Part shown: in pieces, positions 4,809 to 5,406 of the stretch
Position numbering within the stretch: the stretch's first letter is position 1
Layout: every line of letters starts with the position of its first letter
NCBI GenBank assembly: GCA_002168195.1
Contig: NHBP01000038.1
Location: 1 to 5,406 of the forward strand
DNA length: 5,406 nucleotides
Origin: Planctomycetaceae bacterium TMED10
GTDB lineage: Bacteria > Planctomycetota > Planctomycetia > Pirellulales > UBA7805
Reading direction: 5' to 3'
Position numbers and translations under genes: made by a program
The notes under the pieces: model-generated
The model's database searches: none
Seen by the model: the letters and a program-made list of their open reading frames with translations, nothing else
What the model was told of the DNA's origin: nothing

Positions 4809-5406
4809 TCAATCCGTCAATCGAAAACCATGGGTATCGTCTTGTTTCACGTGACAAATCGGGTTACCCGGTTCGTGATACAGAACAAGCTGCCAGTTGG
4901 AGTCACACGCCTCGGTCAGCAACGTAGTTTTGGTTCGCATATTATCCCACGGCAACATGTCGTAACCCATACTATAGGCAGGTCCCACGTGATTGCGGGT
5001 AGGCATCACATCTGCCGGGAAACAAACCGTCCCCGACACATCGTCGAATTCGATCGACTGCTGTCCCCAGGTATGCCCCGGTCGCGGACGCAGGCGAATG
5101 TCTTCCAGAATCACCGCTTCGCCTTCGATCAACTTCACTTGGTCGGCGATCGGCTCGAAGGTGGACTGCAGATACGTCTTACTCATGGTCGACCGTCCAC
5201 AGCGGGCATCTTCCCACTCTTGTTTTTGCACATAAATATCTGCGTCCGGAAAAGTCGAAACGAGGTTCCCATCGGCATCGTTTCGAGAAACGCCGCCCGC
5301 GTGATCGAAGTGCAAATGACTCAGCAGCACAGCGGTGATCGAATCGGTCTCAATGGCACATGCTTCGAGACTCGTTCCGATTGTATTTTGCTCGAGTGAA
5401 AAAATC
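4809..5406 (-). CDS. Metallo-beta-lactamase-fold hydrolase, N-terminus beyond the window
   Basis: The reading frame is open from its stop at 4809-4811 to the right edge, giving 198 visible C-terminal residues. The N-terminal part, probably 70-100 residues, is outside. Metal-binding motifs numbered from the edge: SHLHFDHAGG (His30, His32, Asp34, His35), PGHTWG (His111), FPADVMPT (Asp132) and LYHEPG (His177). This is a complete two-metal site of the HxHxDH hydrolase fold. The segment ADVMPTRNHVGPAYSMGYDMLPWDNMRTK resembles the YtnP-like/AHL-lactonase-related branch, whose characterised members open lactone rings, but the actual substrate here cannot be told from sequence. A GTG at 5328-5330 sits inside the fold just before the metal motif and is not a real start, because homologous sequence continues upstream of it. 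No signal peptide can be judged. Confidence 0.85.
   Translation of the reverse strand, partial: IFSLEQNTIGTSLEACAIETDSITAVLLSHLHFDHAGGVSRNDADGNLVSTFPDADIYVQKQEWEDARCGRSTMSKTYLQSTFEPIADQVKLIEGEAVILEDIRLRPRPGHTWGQQSIEFDDVSGTVCFPADVMPTRNHVGPAYSMGYDMLPWDNMRTKTTLLTEACDSNWQLVLYHEPGNPICHVKQDDTHGFRLTD

Noticed and set aside
4631..4927. Forward open frame of 98 codons in the 310-bp spacer
   Set aside because: No recognisable domain and no clear ribosome binding site, and its last third runs antisense through the conserved end of the hydrolase gene.
4830..5399. Forward open frame of 189 codons opposite the hydrolase gene
   Set aside because: Antisense to the metal-binding motifs of the hydrolase; the translation is low-information and unlike any family.
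1..5406. Mobile element, CRISPR array, tRNA/rRNA, toxin-antitoxin or defence genes
   Set aside because: I looked for terminal inverted repeats, spaced repeats, transposase motifs and tRNA-like arms and saw none. The six genes all have ordinary metabolic or small-domain families.

Overview
The window reads as ordinary bacterial chromosome: six protein genes packed closely, mid-to-high GC in the genes (judged by eye, not computed) and an AT-richer spacer near the right end. The mix of a divergent xylose-isomerase-like enzyme, a small stand-alone BON-domain protein, a monofunctional biotin ligase with a GRGRG-N-W ATP loop and a YtnP-like metallo-beta-lactamase-fold hydrolase would suit Planctomycetota (Pirellulales-like) or a related lineage. 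This is an inference from gene flavour only, because no rRNA or marker gene is present. Shine-Dalgarno-like motifs precede most starts.

Layout, left to right. (1) A forward sugar isomerase of the xylose isomerase fold (64-1101). (2) Convergent with it after 17 bp, a reverse adenosine kinase of the PfkB family (2111-1119). (3) A 139-bp divergent control region (2112-2250) with a small interrupted palindrome. (4) A forward two-gene unit: glycerol dehydrogenase gldA (2251-3354) and biotin-protein ligase birA (3351-4166), joined by an ATGA stop/start overlap. (5) Convergent with birA after 8 bp, a reverse BON-domain protein (4498-4175). (6) A 310-bp spacer (4499-4808) with no gene that I can support. 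(7) A reverse metallo-beta-lactamase-fold hydrolase whose N-terminus lies beyond the right edge (5406-4809).

Functionally these are housekeeping and accessory-metabolism genes rather than one pathway: sugar isomerisation, purine salvage (adenosine to AMP), NAD-dependent glycerol/dihydroxyacetone interconversion and biotinylation of carboxylases. The only strong sign of co-expression is gldA-birA. I found no mobile element, CRISPR array, RNA gene or defence system, and nothing that amounts to a new multi-gene system. The most interesting molecular detail is the first gene: a xylose-isomerase scaffold in which one metal-binding Asp appears to be replaced by His, as in L-rhamnose isomerases, and the C-terminal arm is shortened. 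Its true substrate is therefore open.
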